A stretch of 64,000 nucleotides of DNA from Aureibacillus halotolerans (GTDB taxonomy: Bacteria > Bacillota > Bacilli > Bacillales > DSM-28697). Under the pieces are notes generated by a model. That model saw only the letters and a program-made list of their open reading frames with translations, searched no databases and was not told the DNA's origin. Location of the stretch: assembly GCF_004363045.1 (NCBI RefSeq), contig NZ_SNYJ01000011.1:1-64000 (forward strand). The letters are read 5' to 3'. The position numbers and the translations under genes are program-made. Numbering within the stretch: the stretch's first letter is position 1; each line of letters opens with the position of its first letter. Shown here piece after piece: positions 51,394 through 60,505 of the stretch.

Positions 51394-51586
51394 GCTGCCA
51401 CTAGCGAGACTCCAGCGGCAAAGAAATCTCGACGAAGTCTTTTTGAATTGATGGGCTTGTGCCATTCAGGATGAAAGCGAGCGTATGGAAGCTTGTCTAA
51501 AAAGCAATCCCAAAAATAAATTGCAGGTTTTCCCATCTATGTGAAATTCGTGTCTGCCAAATGTAAGGTGCGAAAGTTGAGTTAAA
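51394..51586 (-). repeat. inverted end segment of the composite repeat block
   Basis: GCCACTAGCGAGACTCC…AAGCGAGCGTATGG (51397-51487), then AAGCTTGTCTAAAAAGCAA, then TCTGCCAAATGTAAGGTGCG and AAAGTTGAG (51553-51581). This is the reverse complement, with divergence, of 36684-36860 in the same order. It proves that the spacers at 36.7 and 51 kb share an ancestor. Confidence 0.65.
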
Positions 51587-51610
51587 TAAAAATGTTCCCG
51601 TTCCCTATAT

Positions 51611-51639
51611 TCATACATCTAAGCCTGTACACATAGACT
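51611..51639 (+). promoter_or_regulatory. sigma-E-type promoter of spoIVF
   Basis: TCATACA (51611-51617), 14-bp spacer, CATAGACT (51632-51639): seven of eight -10 positions and five of seven -35 positions match the sigma-E consensus. It lies 27 bp before spoIVFA. Confidence 0.6.
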
Positions 51640-51666
51640 GTATAAACCTTTCAGGGAGGGACGTCA

Positions 51667-52368
51667 ATGAAACGTGGGGACCAAATACGCAAAGAAATTA
51701 GACAGCGGCATCGTTCTCAGCCACGGGAATCACTAAATCCACCGATCGAAAGCAGCGGGGCGCATCCACTGTTTCGAATTGATGCTTTTTTAGTAAAAGC
51801 TCTGCTCGCCGCACTTTTTTTTCTAGCTAGCAGCATGATGCTTCAGCGTGACGATGCATTTTTCGATGGGCCGCGAACGCTCCTTGTGAATGCAATGACC
51901 GAAAACTATTCGTTTGCTGCTGCCGAAGAGTGGTATACAGACCGATTTGGCGAGCCGTTTGCGTTTATGAGCCAGGATATGGAGACGGTACAAAATGTGA
52001 ACGAGGAAGTAGGAACCCCGTTAGCACTTCCGGTTAGCGGAGAACTTGCGCAGCCCTTTGAACACGATCAACGAGGCATTGTGATTAAGACCGGTTTAGC
52101 TGAAAATGTTGAAAGTGTTGATAATGGCTATGTCATTTTTGTTGGTGTGAAGGATGAACTTGGCAAGACGGTTATTGTGCAACATAGCGACCAATCTGAA
52201 ACATGGTACGGACAATTGGATGAAGTGGATGTCAAGCTGTACGATTTTGTGGATGAACGCCAAGTGCTTGGTAAAGTGAGCGAGTCAGAGGGAAATGGGA
52301 GCTTCTATTTTGCCAAAAAACAACACGATGAGTTTGTGAACCCGATGAAAGGAACAACGGGTGATTAA
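51667..52368 (+). CDS. spoIVFA: SpoIVFA, regulator of the sigma-K-processing protease
   Basis: 233-residue mother-cell membrane protein: N-terminal cytoplasmic region, one membrane helix (about 44-60, LVKALLAALFFLASSMML), and a C-terminal LytM/M23-like domain (about 120-230, LPVSGELAQPFEHDQRGIVIKTG). It scaffolds and restrains SpoIVFB until the forespore signal. GGAGGGA precedes ATG. Overlaps spoIVFB by 8 bp. Confidence 0.92.
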   Translation: MKRGDQIRKEIRQRHRSQPRESLNPPIESSGAHPLFRIDAFLVKALLAALFFLASSMMLQRDDAFFDGPRTLLVNAMTENYSFAAAEEWYTDRFGEPFAFMSQDMETVQNVNEEVGTPLALPVSGELAQPFEHDQRGIVIKTGLAENVESVDNGYVIFVGVKDELGKTVIVQHSDQSETWYGQLDEVDVKLYDFVDERQVLGKVSESEGNGSFYFAKKQHDEFVNPMKGTTGD

Positions 52369-53251
52369 AAACAGTTTTTCTTTGCGTGTGCATCCGCTTT
52401 TATGGCTAATGGCGTTCACTGCGGTCGCCACGGGTTATTTTCGTGAGCTATTGATCATTTTTTTTCTTGTGTTGCTTCATGAGGGAGGGCATCTCTTAGC
52501 AGCGAAATGGTTCGGTTGGCGAGTGTCAAAAGTAGAGCTGTTTCCTTTTGGGGGCGTGCTTCACACAAACCAATATGGGAATGCGCCGCTGCATCAAGAG
52601 CTTTTGGTTGCATTGATGGGGCCTCTTCAACATGTTTGGTTGCTCTGCCTGCCGTACTCTTTTCTTCAAAGTACGTTTCATATGGATGCCAATTTGTATC
52701 AATTTTGGATGAGCTGTAACCTCTCCATGCTGCTGTTTAATCTTCTCCCCTTGTTTCCTCTTGATGGAGGACGAGTTTTGTATGCATTAGTGTCGTTTAT
52801 TCTCTCGTACCAACGCTCGTTCTTCGTTAGCTTTGTTTGCTCTTGCCTCACAGGTGGGCTGTTTGTCCTGCTCCTTTGGTTAAAATCGCTCCATTCGTTA
52901 AACATCTGGTGTATTGCCGTTTTTATTGTATTTACCCACTGGGAGCTGTGGAAAAAAAGAGAGTATGCTTTTATTCAATTTCTTATAGAGCGAATGGCGA
53001 CGACCGCTTTGCCTGTTCATCCCCTTCGATCTTCATCAGAAGAGTCGATTCGTTTTTTATTGCGGCGTTTACATCGTGGAAAGAAAGCACGGGTGACCTT
53101 TGGTGAATCCGTTTTATGGGATCATGACATCATTGCAGCCTATTATGTAAACGGGTGTATTCATTGCAATGTTGGGGATGTACAAGAAGTTTTGCGAAAC
53201 ATACATGAATCAGGGTACAATACGCCTGAGACATGGAGGAATGCAAAATGA
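52361..53251 (+). CDS. spoIVFB: SpoIVFB, intramembrane metalloprotease for pro-sigma-K
   Basis: Site-2-protease family member that releases active sigma-K in the mother cell. The 296-residue product has the zinc motif H40-EGGH44, third ligand D135 in PLDGGR, about six membrane helices and a C-terminal CBS-like domain (about 210-290). GTG start with AAAGGA 7 nt upstream. The stop overlaps rng by ATGA. Confidence 0.94.
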   Translation: MIKNSFSLRVHPLLWLMAFTAVATGYFRELLIIFFLVLLHEGGHLLAAKWFGWRVSKVELFPFGGVLHTNQYGNAPLHQELLVALMGPLQHVWLLCLPYSFLQSTFHMDANLYQFWMSCNLSMLLFNLLPLFPLDGGRVLYALVSFILSYQRSFFVSFVCSCLTGGLFVLLLWLKSLHSLNIWCIAVFIVFTHWELWKKREYAFIQFLIERMATTALPVHPLRSSSEESIRFLLRRLHRGKKARVTFGESVLWDHDIIAAYYVNGCIHCNVGDVQEVLRNIHESGYNTPETWRNAK

Positions 53252-54693
53252 AAGAAGTATATATTGACGCGCTCACACAGCCGATCCGTTTGGTGTGCAT
53301 TGAGCACCAGCAGCTTCAGGATATTCGTTTCGAAGAGAAAACATCGCAACCGCTTTTGGAGGACTGTTACGCTGGGAAGGTGCTGCGTATTCATCCTGCT
53401 CTCCAAGCGGCTTTTATTGATATAGGAAGTCATAAGGGAGGATTTCTTCCATTAAATGAACTTCCTGATGGTGAGAATGGTCCCATTGAGTCGCGGCTTA
53501 CGGAGGGACAGCGGGTTCTCGTACAGGTGAAAAAAGAGCCGTATCGTGACAAAGGTGCAAAGCTCACAATGAAGATTGAATTGAAGGCAAGCGGCATGGT
53601 GTACTTGCCGAAAAGTGGGTATGTGGCTGTTTCCAAAAAAATTAAATCCCCTGAAGCGAAACAGCGACTTCAAAAGCTTGCAGACAGTCTTTGTGAACCT
53701 GGAGAAGGCCTTTTGTTCCGTACCGAAGCGGAAGGGCTGACAGATGAACAGTTGACCATTGCCATGAATAGGCTACAAAATTCTTTTCAAGACCTTCTAC
53801 ATACGTTTCGCTCAGCAGCGGACGGAGCATTGTTACAACGCACATCATCCGTTATTTTAAATGTTGTGAAAGAGCTCGCTTCGTCTGAACAGATCCGAGT
53901 GATCACAAACAGTCGCCAATTTAAGACAGTGCTAGCAAGGAGCATTGAAGAGAATGTGGATTGGGTCACCGATGAGGGTGCTGTGCACTTGTTTTCCAAT
54001 CATGGATTAGAAGCAACCATTGAACAAGTATTGTCTTCTGTTGTCCCGTTGCCCGGAGGAGGGCAGCTCGTCATCGAATCTTTGGAGGCATTGACTGTAA
54101 TTGATGTGAACAGCGGTCAAGCTCTAGGACATCGTGTAAAGGAGCGAACAATCCAACGCACGAATGAAGAAGCTGCTCGCGAAATCCCACGACAGCTGAA
54201 GCTTCGCCAAATCGGTGGAATGGTTGTCGTTGACTTTATTGATATGAAAGAGCAGCATTTACGCGCTTCTATCGAAGGCACACTTCGAGCGGGGTTTTTA
54301 GATGATAAAACGCGTACGTCCTGTCTTGGTTTTACAGCTTTGGGACTGTACGAGATTGTTCGTAAGCGTACTGGTCAGCCACTTCAAGAACGTCTCACAC
54401 AGCCGTGCCCAAGCTGTCAGGGGACTGGCGACGTCCTTTCAGAAGAGGAGTTTGTTCGTCAACTGCAGCAAAGCCTGCTTGAAAGTAACCGAAGTGAAGA
54501 CGAAGCGGCACTAGTTGCTATTCATCGTGATCAAGACGCCACGAAAGATTGGAAGCAGCAGCTGTTTTCAAGACATCTGCCGTTCCAACATGTGCTGTTC
54601 ACCGTCGGTCATGAGCTTGCGCCTTGTTCGTTTCGTGTGTTGCAAACAGGGTCTTTGAACGCCATAAAAGACGCTGCCGATCGACGAAGCTGA
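53248..54693 (+). CDS. rng: Ribonuclease G/E family endoribonuclease
   Basis: 481-residue RNase E/G catalytic protein: S1 RNA-binding region (about 35-120), DNase I-like catalytic core with VIDVNSGQ and VVDFIDM metal-binding aspartates, and the Zn-link CPSCQGTG (C-x-x-C). B. subtilis itself lacks RNase E/G and relies on RNase Y, though several other Bacillaceae carry this gene at this position (family knowledge). ATG 53248 follows TGGAGGA; the ATG at 53233 overlaps that site. Confidence 0.94.
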   Translation: MKEVYIDALTQPIRLVCIEHQQLQDIRFEEKTSQPLLEDCYAGKVLRIHPALQAAFIDIGSHKGGFLPLNELPDGENGPIESRLTEGQRVLVQVKKEPYRDKGAKLTMKIELKASGMVYLPKSGYVAVSKKIKSPEAKQRLQKLADSLCEPGEGLLFRTEAEGLTDEQLTIAMNRLQNSFQDLLHTFRSAADGALLQRTSSVILNVVKELASSEQIRVITNSRQFKTVLARSIEENVDWVTDEGAVHLFSNHGLEATIEQVLSSVVPLPGGGQLVIESLEALTVIDVNSGQALGHRVKERTIQRTNEEAAREIPRQLKLRQIGGMVVVDFIDMKEQHLRASIEGTLRAGFLDDKTRTSCLGFTALGLYEIVRKRTGQPLQERLTQPCPSCQGTGDVLSEEEFVRQLQQSLLESNRSEDEAALVAIHRDQDATKDWKQQLFSRHLPFQHVLFTVGHELAPCSFRVLQTGSLNAIKDAADRRS

Positions 54694-54694
54694 A

Positions 54695-54723
54695 TTGACA
54701 CTTCTTTAAATCTATGCTAGTAT
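54695..54723 (+). promoter_or_regulatory. strong sigma-A promoter of rplU-prp-rpmA
   Basis: TTGACA (54695-54700), 17-bp spacer, TAGTAT (54718-54723). Perfect -35; transcription would start near 54730. Confidence 0.8.
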
Positions 54724-54739
54724 TCCAATGTTATCTATA

Positions 54740-54835
54740 TGTAGCGCCCCTAGCTACAACCGCACATTCAAAGGTTCTAAGCACACTATTGTGCACCTAA
54801 GATGGCGAGTCTGAGTGATGACATAAGGAGGTGCA
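54740..54835 (+). ncRNA. L21 leader (autoregulatory mRNA element)
   Basis: The region between promoter and rplU contains CTAAGATGGCGAGTCTGAGTGATG (54797-54820), a stretch I associate with the L21 leader family of Bacillota, and a GTGCAC-centred hairpin (GCACACTATTGTGC). Such leaders are thought to bind L21 for autoregulation. Family assignment is from memory of the consensus, so moderate confidence. Confidence 0.65.
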
Positions 54836-54840
54836 TGGGA

Positions 54841-55149
54841 ATGTACGCAATTATTGAAACTGGTGGCAAACAGCTAAGAGTCGTAGAAGGACAAGAAATT
54901 TACGTCGAGAAGCTTGAAGGTGAACAAGGCAGCCAAGTGACATTCGAAAACGTCTTGTTTGTAGGTGGAGACTCTGCAAAAGTAGGTGCTCCATTCGTTG
55001 ATGGCGCAAAAGTAACGGCGAAGATTGAAAAGCAAGGCAAAGAAAAAAAGATCACGGTTTATAAATATAAGCCTAAAAAGAACTACCGTCGCAAGCAAGG
55101 ACATCGTCAGCCTTACACGAAGCTTGTGATTGAGAAGATCAACGCCTAA
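54841..55149 (+). CDS. rplU: 50S ribosomal protein L21
   Basis: 102-residue ribosomal protein with [14 protein letters not shown] start and the basic C-terminal [18 protein letters not shown] signature. ATG 54841 is the canonical start with AAGGAGG at 54825-54831; the upstream ATGs at 54802 and 54835 fall in the leader. Confidence 0.97.
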   Translation: MYAIIETGGKQLRVVEGQEIYVEKLEGEQGSQVTFENVLFVGGDSAKVGAPFVDGAKVTAKIEKQGKEKKITVYKYKPKKNYRRKQGHRQPYTKLVIEKINA

Positions 55150-55151
55150 CA

Positions 55152-55493
55152 ATGATTACTATACGCGTGACACGGCAATCTAATGTTTCAAGGATTCAGT
55201 CCGTCGAAATATCAGGTCATGCTGAAAGTGCTCCGTATGGACAGGATCTTGTATGTGCGGCTGTATCTGCGGTCGCCATTGGCGGCATCAATGCAGTGAT
55301 TGAACTTTGTCAGCTTCGCCTTCATGTCGAACAGGATGACAAAGCTGGTGGCTATTTAGCGGTGACGGTGCCCGCTCATGAAGAAAGTGAGCAGCATCGA
55401 AAAGCGCAATGGTTGCTAGAAGGAATGCTGTCATCGCTTCGTACAATTGAGGCGCAGTATGGCGAGTACTTAGTGTACAAAGAACAGCATTAA
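55152..55493 (+). CDS. prp: Ribosomal-processing cysteine protease Prp
   Basis: 113-residue cysteine protease (B. subtilis YsxB) that removes the N-terminal extension of L27. Catalytic H23 ([12 protein letters not shown]) and C35 (LVCAAVSA) are present. No clear ribosome binding site and only 2 bp after rplU, so translation is probably coupled. Confidence 0.94.
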   Translation: MITIRVTRQSNVSRIQSVEISGHAESAPYGQDLVCAAVSAVAIGGINAVIELCQLRLHVEQDDKAGGYLAVTVPAHEESEQHRKAQWLLEGMLSSLRTIEAQYGEYLVYKEQH

Positions 55494-55512
55494 AAAAGGA
55501 GGTGCAACATCC

Positions 55513-55803
55513 ATGTTAACTTTAGACTTGCAGTTTTTTGCATCCAAAAAAGGTGTAGGTAGCACAAAGAACGGTCGTGACTCCCAATCAAAACGCCTTG
55601 GCGCTAAACGTGCTGACGGTCAGCTTGTGTCAGGAGGATCTATCCTCTTCCGTCAACGCGGCACGAAAATTTACCCAGGGGTAAACGTAGGCCGTGGCGG
55701 CGACGATACACTTTACGCAAAAACGGAAGGCATTGTTCGTTTTGAACGTGTCGGTCGCGATCGTAAACGTGTAAGTGTTTATCCTATTGCTCAAGAAGCG
55801 TAA
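55513..55803 (+). CDS. rpmA: 50S ribosomal protein L27 with cleavable N-terminus
   Basis: 96-residue ribosomal protein with the Firmicute extension MLTLDLQFF before [15 protein letters not shown]. Prp is expected to cut after F9 so that the mature tail can enter the peptidyl transferase centre. AAAGGAGGTG precedes ATG. Confidence 0.97.
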   Translation: MLTLDLQFFASKKGVGSTKNGRDSQSKRLGAKRADGQLVSGGSILFRQRGTKIYPGVNVGRGGDDTLYAKTEGIVRFERVGRDRKRVSVYPIAQEA

Positions 55804-55811
55804 ACAAAGGT

Positions 55812-55849
55812 AAAATACCCTGATCCTTAACGGTTCAGGGTATTTTTTT
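55812..55849 (+). terminator. rplU-prp-rpmA terminator
   Basis: AATACCCTGA (55814-55823) / TCAGGGTATT (55835-55844) with T7. Confidence 0.9.
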
Positions 55850-55922
55850 GCAATTAAAGCGATTCTCTTACTTCCCTTAAGCGGTTTTTTATAGAAGCAG
55901 TTCTATTGCAGAAAAAAGTTTG

Positions 55923-55931
55923 TGATATAAT
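55923..55931 (+). promoter_or_regulatory. extended -10 promoter of spo0B-obg
   Basis: TGATATAAT (TGn-TATAAT, 55923-55931), 62 bp before spo0B; no good -35 at the standard distance. Confidence 0.55.
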
Positions 55932-55993
55932 GAGAACCATCAATGGTTGGTCAAAAGACCGTAACAATTCAAGCCTAGGAGCTTTTCACGACA

Positions 55994-56515
55994 ATGAAAA
56001 AATGGAGCAGTGTGGAGCTGATTCGTCACTACCGCCACGAATGGCTCAACAAGTTGCAAATCATTCATGGGAATCTTCAATTAAACAATACAGCAGAAGC
56101 AGAGCGTATTGTCGAACAGATTATTCATGCCACGATTAATGAATCGAACCTGACCAATACAGGAATGGATAGGCTGACCGAATATTTGCTTACGTTTTCT
56201 TGGACGACACGGGTTTGCCTAATTGATTATGAGGTGATTGGCGAGGTTCGCGAAATTAAAACACTTGATGATGCCATTTACACGTTTGTGTCCTCATTTG
56301 TGGATACTATTGAACACAATGCCGATACTTCTAAAGAGCAGTGGGTGGCAGTAACGCTTGAATTAGCAAGCGATGGAGTGCATTGCAATCTTAGTTTTGA
56401 AGGAAAGCTTGTGGATGAAGCTCCATTAAATCGCTGGCTTGAGAATGTTAACGTAGGGACATATGACAAGCTTGAAAATGATTTGATCGCACTCGAGGTG
56501 ACATCTCGTTTTTAA
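55994..56515 (+). CDS. spo0B: Sporulation phosphotransferase Spo0B
   Basis: Passes phosphate from Spo0F to Spo0A in the phosphorelay. The 173-residue product has the phosphorylated histidine H15 in the four-helix bundle motif YRH-EWLNKLQIIHGNLQLN, and a degenerate kinase-like C-terminal domain. AGGAG lies 12 nt from ATG, a loose spacing. It precedes obg as in B. subtilis. Confidence 0.92.
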   Translation: MKKWSSVELIRHYRHEWLNKLQIIHGNLQLNNTAEAERIVEQIIHATINESNLTNTGMDRLTEYLLTFSWTTRVCLIDYEVIGEVREIKTLDDAIYTFVSSFVDTIEHNADTSKEQWVAVTLELASDGVHCNLSFEGKLVDEAPLNRWLENVNVGTYDKLENDLIALEVTSRF

Positions 56516-57829
<1,314 letters not shown>

Positions 57830-57853
57830 TCGTTGTGACGGGAGTGGAGTAAA

Positions 57854-58303
57854 GTGGAGAATAAGAAGGCAAAGTATTACTTAGTTCGCGAGGACATTCT
57901 TCCAGAAGCCGCTAGAAAAACACTACAAGCAAAGGAATTGCTTGATCGAAAAAAAGCAGCCACCATCCATGAAGCCGCAGATCGCGTAGGCTTAAGCAGA
58001 AGTGCATTTTACCGGTACAAAGACGCCGTGTACCCATTTTCAACAATGGTTAAGGAAAAAATCGTCTCATTGTTTTTCCATTTGCACGACCAGTCAGGTA
58101 CATTGTCCAAGTTGCTAAGCATCGTTGCCGAGTTTCAATGCAACGTACTCACGATTCACCAAACCATCCCCCTACAAGGAATGGCCAACGTCACCCTATC
58201 CATGGACATCACCGCCATCAACTCCGACCTAGGCGACATGCTAGACATGCTAAGAACCCTAGACTTCGTCGAAAAAGTAGAACTCCTAGGAACCGGAGCT
58301 TAA
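57854..58303 (+). CDS. pheB: ACT-domain protein PheB
   Basis: 149-residue protein with an N-terminal helix-turn-helix-like region ([19 protein letters not shown], about 38-56) and a C-terminal ACT domain (about 70-145) likely to sense an aromatic amino acid. Position obg-pheB-pheA is conserved. GTG start with GGAGTGGAG upstream. The final 54 codons (from 58138) are almost all A- or C-ending, with CTA as the main leucine codon, unlike the first part of the gene. Confidence 0.9.
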   Translation: MENKKAKYYLVREDILPEAARKTLQAKELLDRKKAATIHEAADRVGLSRSAFYRYKDAVYPFSTMVKEKIVSLFFHLHDQSGTLSKLLSIVAEFQCNVLTIHQTIPLQGMANVTLSMDITAINSDLGDMLDMLRTLDFVEKVELLGTGA

Positions 58304-58307
58304 AGAC

Positions 58308-58715
58308 GAAAAGCGGAGGCGAGCGCGTTTTGAAGCGCAGAGTAGAACATCACGGGGCGAAGAAATGGTTCTTCACATTTCTCTCGCACCGGGATTTCTA
58401 CCTCGCTGCTTCAGCGAGCCGTAGCTAGCCAAGAAAAGCGGAGCGCCGTTGTACAGAAGCGCAGGTCAGAACATCATTGGGCAGTGAAATGGTTCTTTCA
58501 TTTCACTAGCCCGAGGATTTCTGCGCCGCAGCTTCTACGGCGCGCAGCTAGCCAAGAAAAGCGGAGGCGAGCACGTTTTGAAACGGAGGGCAGAACATCA
58601 CGGCACGAGGAAATGGTTCTTCACATTTCCTCAGTGGCGGGATTTCTGTCCCGCAGTTTCAGCGAGCAGGAGCTGGACAAGAAAAGCGGAGGCGAGCACG
58701 TTTTGAAGCGCGAAT
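58308..58715 (+). repeat. tandem array of three and a third ~125-bp AAGCGGAG units
   Basis: Units start GAAAAGCGGAG at 58308, 58433, 58556 and 58681 (lengths 125, 123, 125, partial 35). Each contains a hairpin around ATGGTTCTT(T)CA (e.g. AGTGAAATG … CATTTCACT in unit 2) and a GC-rich second palindrome (GCGCCGCAGCTTCTACGGCGC). Inverted relatives lie at 19602-19833. It fills the gap between pheB and pheA; apparent reading frames in it are repeat-derived. Confidence 0.85.
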
Positions 58716-58767
58716 CACAATAAGCAACATTCAATCACGAGTAAGGAAAGCTGGGAGTGAAACAACC

Positions 58768-59640
58768 ATGAGTAAAATTGGTTATTTAGGACCAAAAGGA
58801 ACTTTTTCATCTGAGGCTGTTTCACTAGCCTTTACAGCAGGTGAGCCTGTACCCTATTCAACAATTCCCGCGTGTATTGAGGCAGTGAGTAGTGGAGAGG
58901 TCGATTATGGAGTAGTGCCTTTAGAAAACACGCTAGAAGGCTCTGTGAACTTGACTATAGACTACTTAATCCACGAAAAAACCTTGCCAATCGTAGGAGA
59001 AGTCATTGTTCCCATTCAGCAACATCTGCTTGTGCATGCTGATTTTGCAACAGATTGGCGATCAACTGTCACAAAAGTGATTTCTCACCCGCATGCCTTA
59101 GCCCAATGCTATCAATTTCTCCGTAATGAATTGCCAAATGCCGAAATGGAAACAATGTCATCCACCGCGGCAGCTGCGCAATATATCGCGGAAAAAAAGG
59201 ATCCTTCGTTGGCTGCTATTGCTCATCACAATGCGGCGAAGGAGTTTTCGCTTGTCCTGGCCAAAGAGAATATCCATGATTTTGCGAACAATCATACGAG
59301 GTTTCTCATTTTACATCGCCAAGGGAAATCGATCAAAATGGATACGGAGCGATTCAAAACGACGTTCCACATTGCGTTGCCTCAGGACAAGCCAGGCAGC
59401 TTGCATCAGGTGCTGTCCGCGTTCAGCTGGAGACAATTAAACCTTAGTAAAATTGAATCTAGACCAATGAAAACGGGACTTGGGCGGTATTTTTTCATTA
59501 TTGACATAGACCATCCTCTGGACGAGGTGCTTTTGCCTGGTGCGCAGGCGGAGTTAGAAGCGCTAGGCTGTCAGGTTCGCATATTAGGGAGCTATCCTTC
59601 TTTTGAGGCCATAGCAACGAAGACGACGTCTGGGATCTAA
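58768..59640 (+). CDS. pheA: Prephenate dehydratase
   Basis: Converts prephenate to phenylpyruvate. The 290-residue monofunctional enzyme has YLGPKGTFSSEA, the catalytic NNHTRFLIL region (T-R-F), and a C-terminal ACT domain with ESRPMKTGLGRYFF for phenylalanine inhibition. The repeat array upstream may uncouple it from obg-pheB. Confidence 0.96.
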   Translation: MSKIGYLGPKGTFSSEAVSLAFTAGEPVPYSTIPACIEAVSSGEVDYGVVPLENTLEGSVNLTIDYLIHEKTLPIVGEVIVPIQQHLLVHADFATDWRSTVTKVISHPHALAQCYQFLRNELPNAEMETMSSTAAAAQYIAEKKDPSLAAIAHHNAAKEFSLVLAKENIHDFANNHTRFLILHRQGKSIKMDTERFKTTFHIALPQDKPGSLHQVLSAFSWRQLNLSKIESRPMKTGLGRYFFIIDIDHPLDEVLLPGAQAELEALGCQVRILGSYPSFEAIATKTTSGI

Positions 59641-59695
59641 ACAATCCTTAAACCTTGTTCGCTCTATAAAGAAAGGGTATGAAGTACTCATAGTA

Positions 59696-59742
59696 AAAGG
59701 GATGTCCAAAAGTCACAACGTTGACTTTTGGGACATCCCTTT
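59696..59742 (+). terminator. bidirectional terminator between pheA and niaR
   Basis: A long stem pairs AAAGGGATGTCC-AAAAGTCA (59696-59715) with TGACTTTT-GGGACATCCCTTT (59722-59742), with one bulged G. It serves the convergent genes. Confidence 0.9.
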
Positions 59743-60282
59743 TTATTCTTCCTCGATAAGAATCCCAGCTTCTCTTAACTGTACACACGCTTGATCAATA
59801 CAGCGCTGATGCATGGATGCAATTGTATGCAAGTGCAAACCGCCAGTAAGCTCTAGCAAATACGACGCATTTTGCTTGGCAGATCGTTTTACAAACTCGT
59901 CGACCTCTTCTATCGTTGCGATTTCAAGTCGAGCAACAATTTCCCCATACAACGCATGCATGATGGTGACATCCTTCACGTGACAGCCTGCATTCACAAT
60001 GATTTCTAATTCTTTGCGTGTGTCTTCACCTTGATGATGACAGACGATCACTTGTTCAATATGGGTCACGGCGGGCTGCTGCTGTAAGTAAAGGTACCCG
60101 TCTGATGTCGCTATAAGAGGTTCACCACGTGCTTTTAACAATGAAATGTCCTGCACAATAACCTGACGACTTACGTTTGTTCGTTGTGCAAGGTCACTGC
60201 CTTTGACCGCCTTCACTGACGCCTTAAGCCACTCCAAAATGGCTTGCCTCCGTGGTTCACCAAGGAGTTTTTTATCAGACAT
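59743..60282 (-). CDS. niaR: Transcriptional repressor NiaR (YrxA), niacin-responsive
   Basis: 179-residue regulator: N-terminal winged helix-turn-helix (about 10-60, GSDLAQRTNVSRQVIVQDISLLKARG) and C-terminal 3H domain with conserved histidines (HHQGED, HALYGE, GGLHLHTI) that binds nicotinic acid in the family. In B. subtilis it represses the NAD synthesis genes nadBCA/nifS, which lie beside it; here they are absent and safA follows directly. I chose the second ATG (60282) because GGGGG gives correct spacing there. Confidence 0.92.
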   Translation of the reverse strand: MSDKKLLGEPRRQAILEWLKASVKAVKGSDLAQRTNVSRQVIVQDISLLKARGEPLIATSDGYLYLQQQPAVTHIEQVIVCHHQGEDTRKELEIIVNAGCHVKDVTIMHALYGEIVARLEIATIEEVDEFVKRSAKQNASYLLELTGGLHLHTIASMHQRCIDQACVQLREAGILIEEE

Positions 60283-60376
60283 AGCCATTCCCCCATCTAT
60301 CCTAATCTCTTCAAATATGCTTAGAAGCCATTATACCAAAACATTCAACACTACAGTACATATCCTCTACCATCAT

Positions 60377-60388
60377 GACATATATGTC
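60377..60388. promoter_or_regulatory. palindrome in the niaR-safA spacer
   Basis: GACATATATGTC is a perfect 12-bp palindrome between divergent niaR and safA, about 95 bp upstream of niaR. It is a candidate NiaR autoregulatory site, unproven. Confidence 0.4.
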
Positions 60389-60442
60389 TAGTAGTGCGTG
60401 ATGTCACATAAGGTGTGCGCATACTTTTTTACGAACCTTTAG

Positions 60443-60470
60443 TAGCATTTTGCCCATGGGTTCATATACT
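60443..60470 (+). promoter_or_regulatory. possible sigma-E-type promoter of safA
   Basis: CATATACT (60463-60470) matches seven of eight -10 positions; the -35 candidate TAGCATT (60443-60449) is 13 bp away, slightly short. safA is a sigma-E gene in B. subtilis. Confidence 0.35.
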
Positions 60471-60505
60471 GGCAATGACTACTGTATAGAAGGGAGAACA
60501 GAAAT

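Noticed and set aside
50888-51586. Insertion sequence remnant with a transposase
   Set aside because: No transposase-like frame is found; the content is only short structured repeats.
58308-58715. CRISPR array
   Set aside because: Units are about 125 bp, nearly adjacent and without short repeat-spacer alternation, and no cas gene is in the window.
58484-58723. 79-codon frame in the pheB-pheA spacer
   Set aside because: Encoded entirely by the tandem repeat; start has no ribosome binding site and the frame differs between units.
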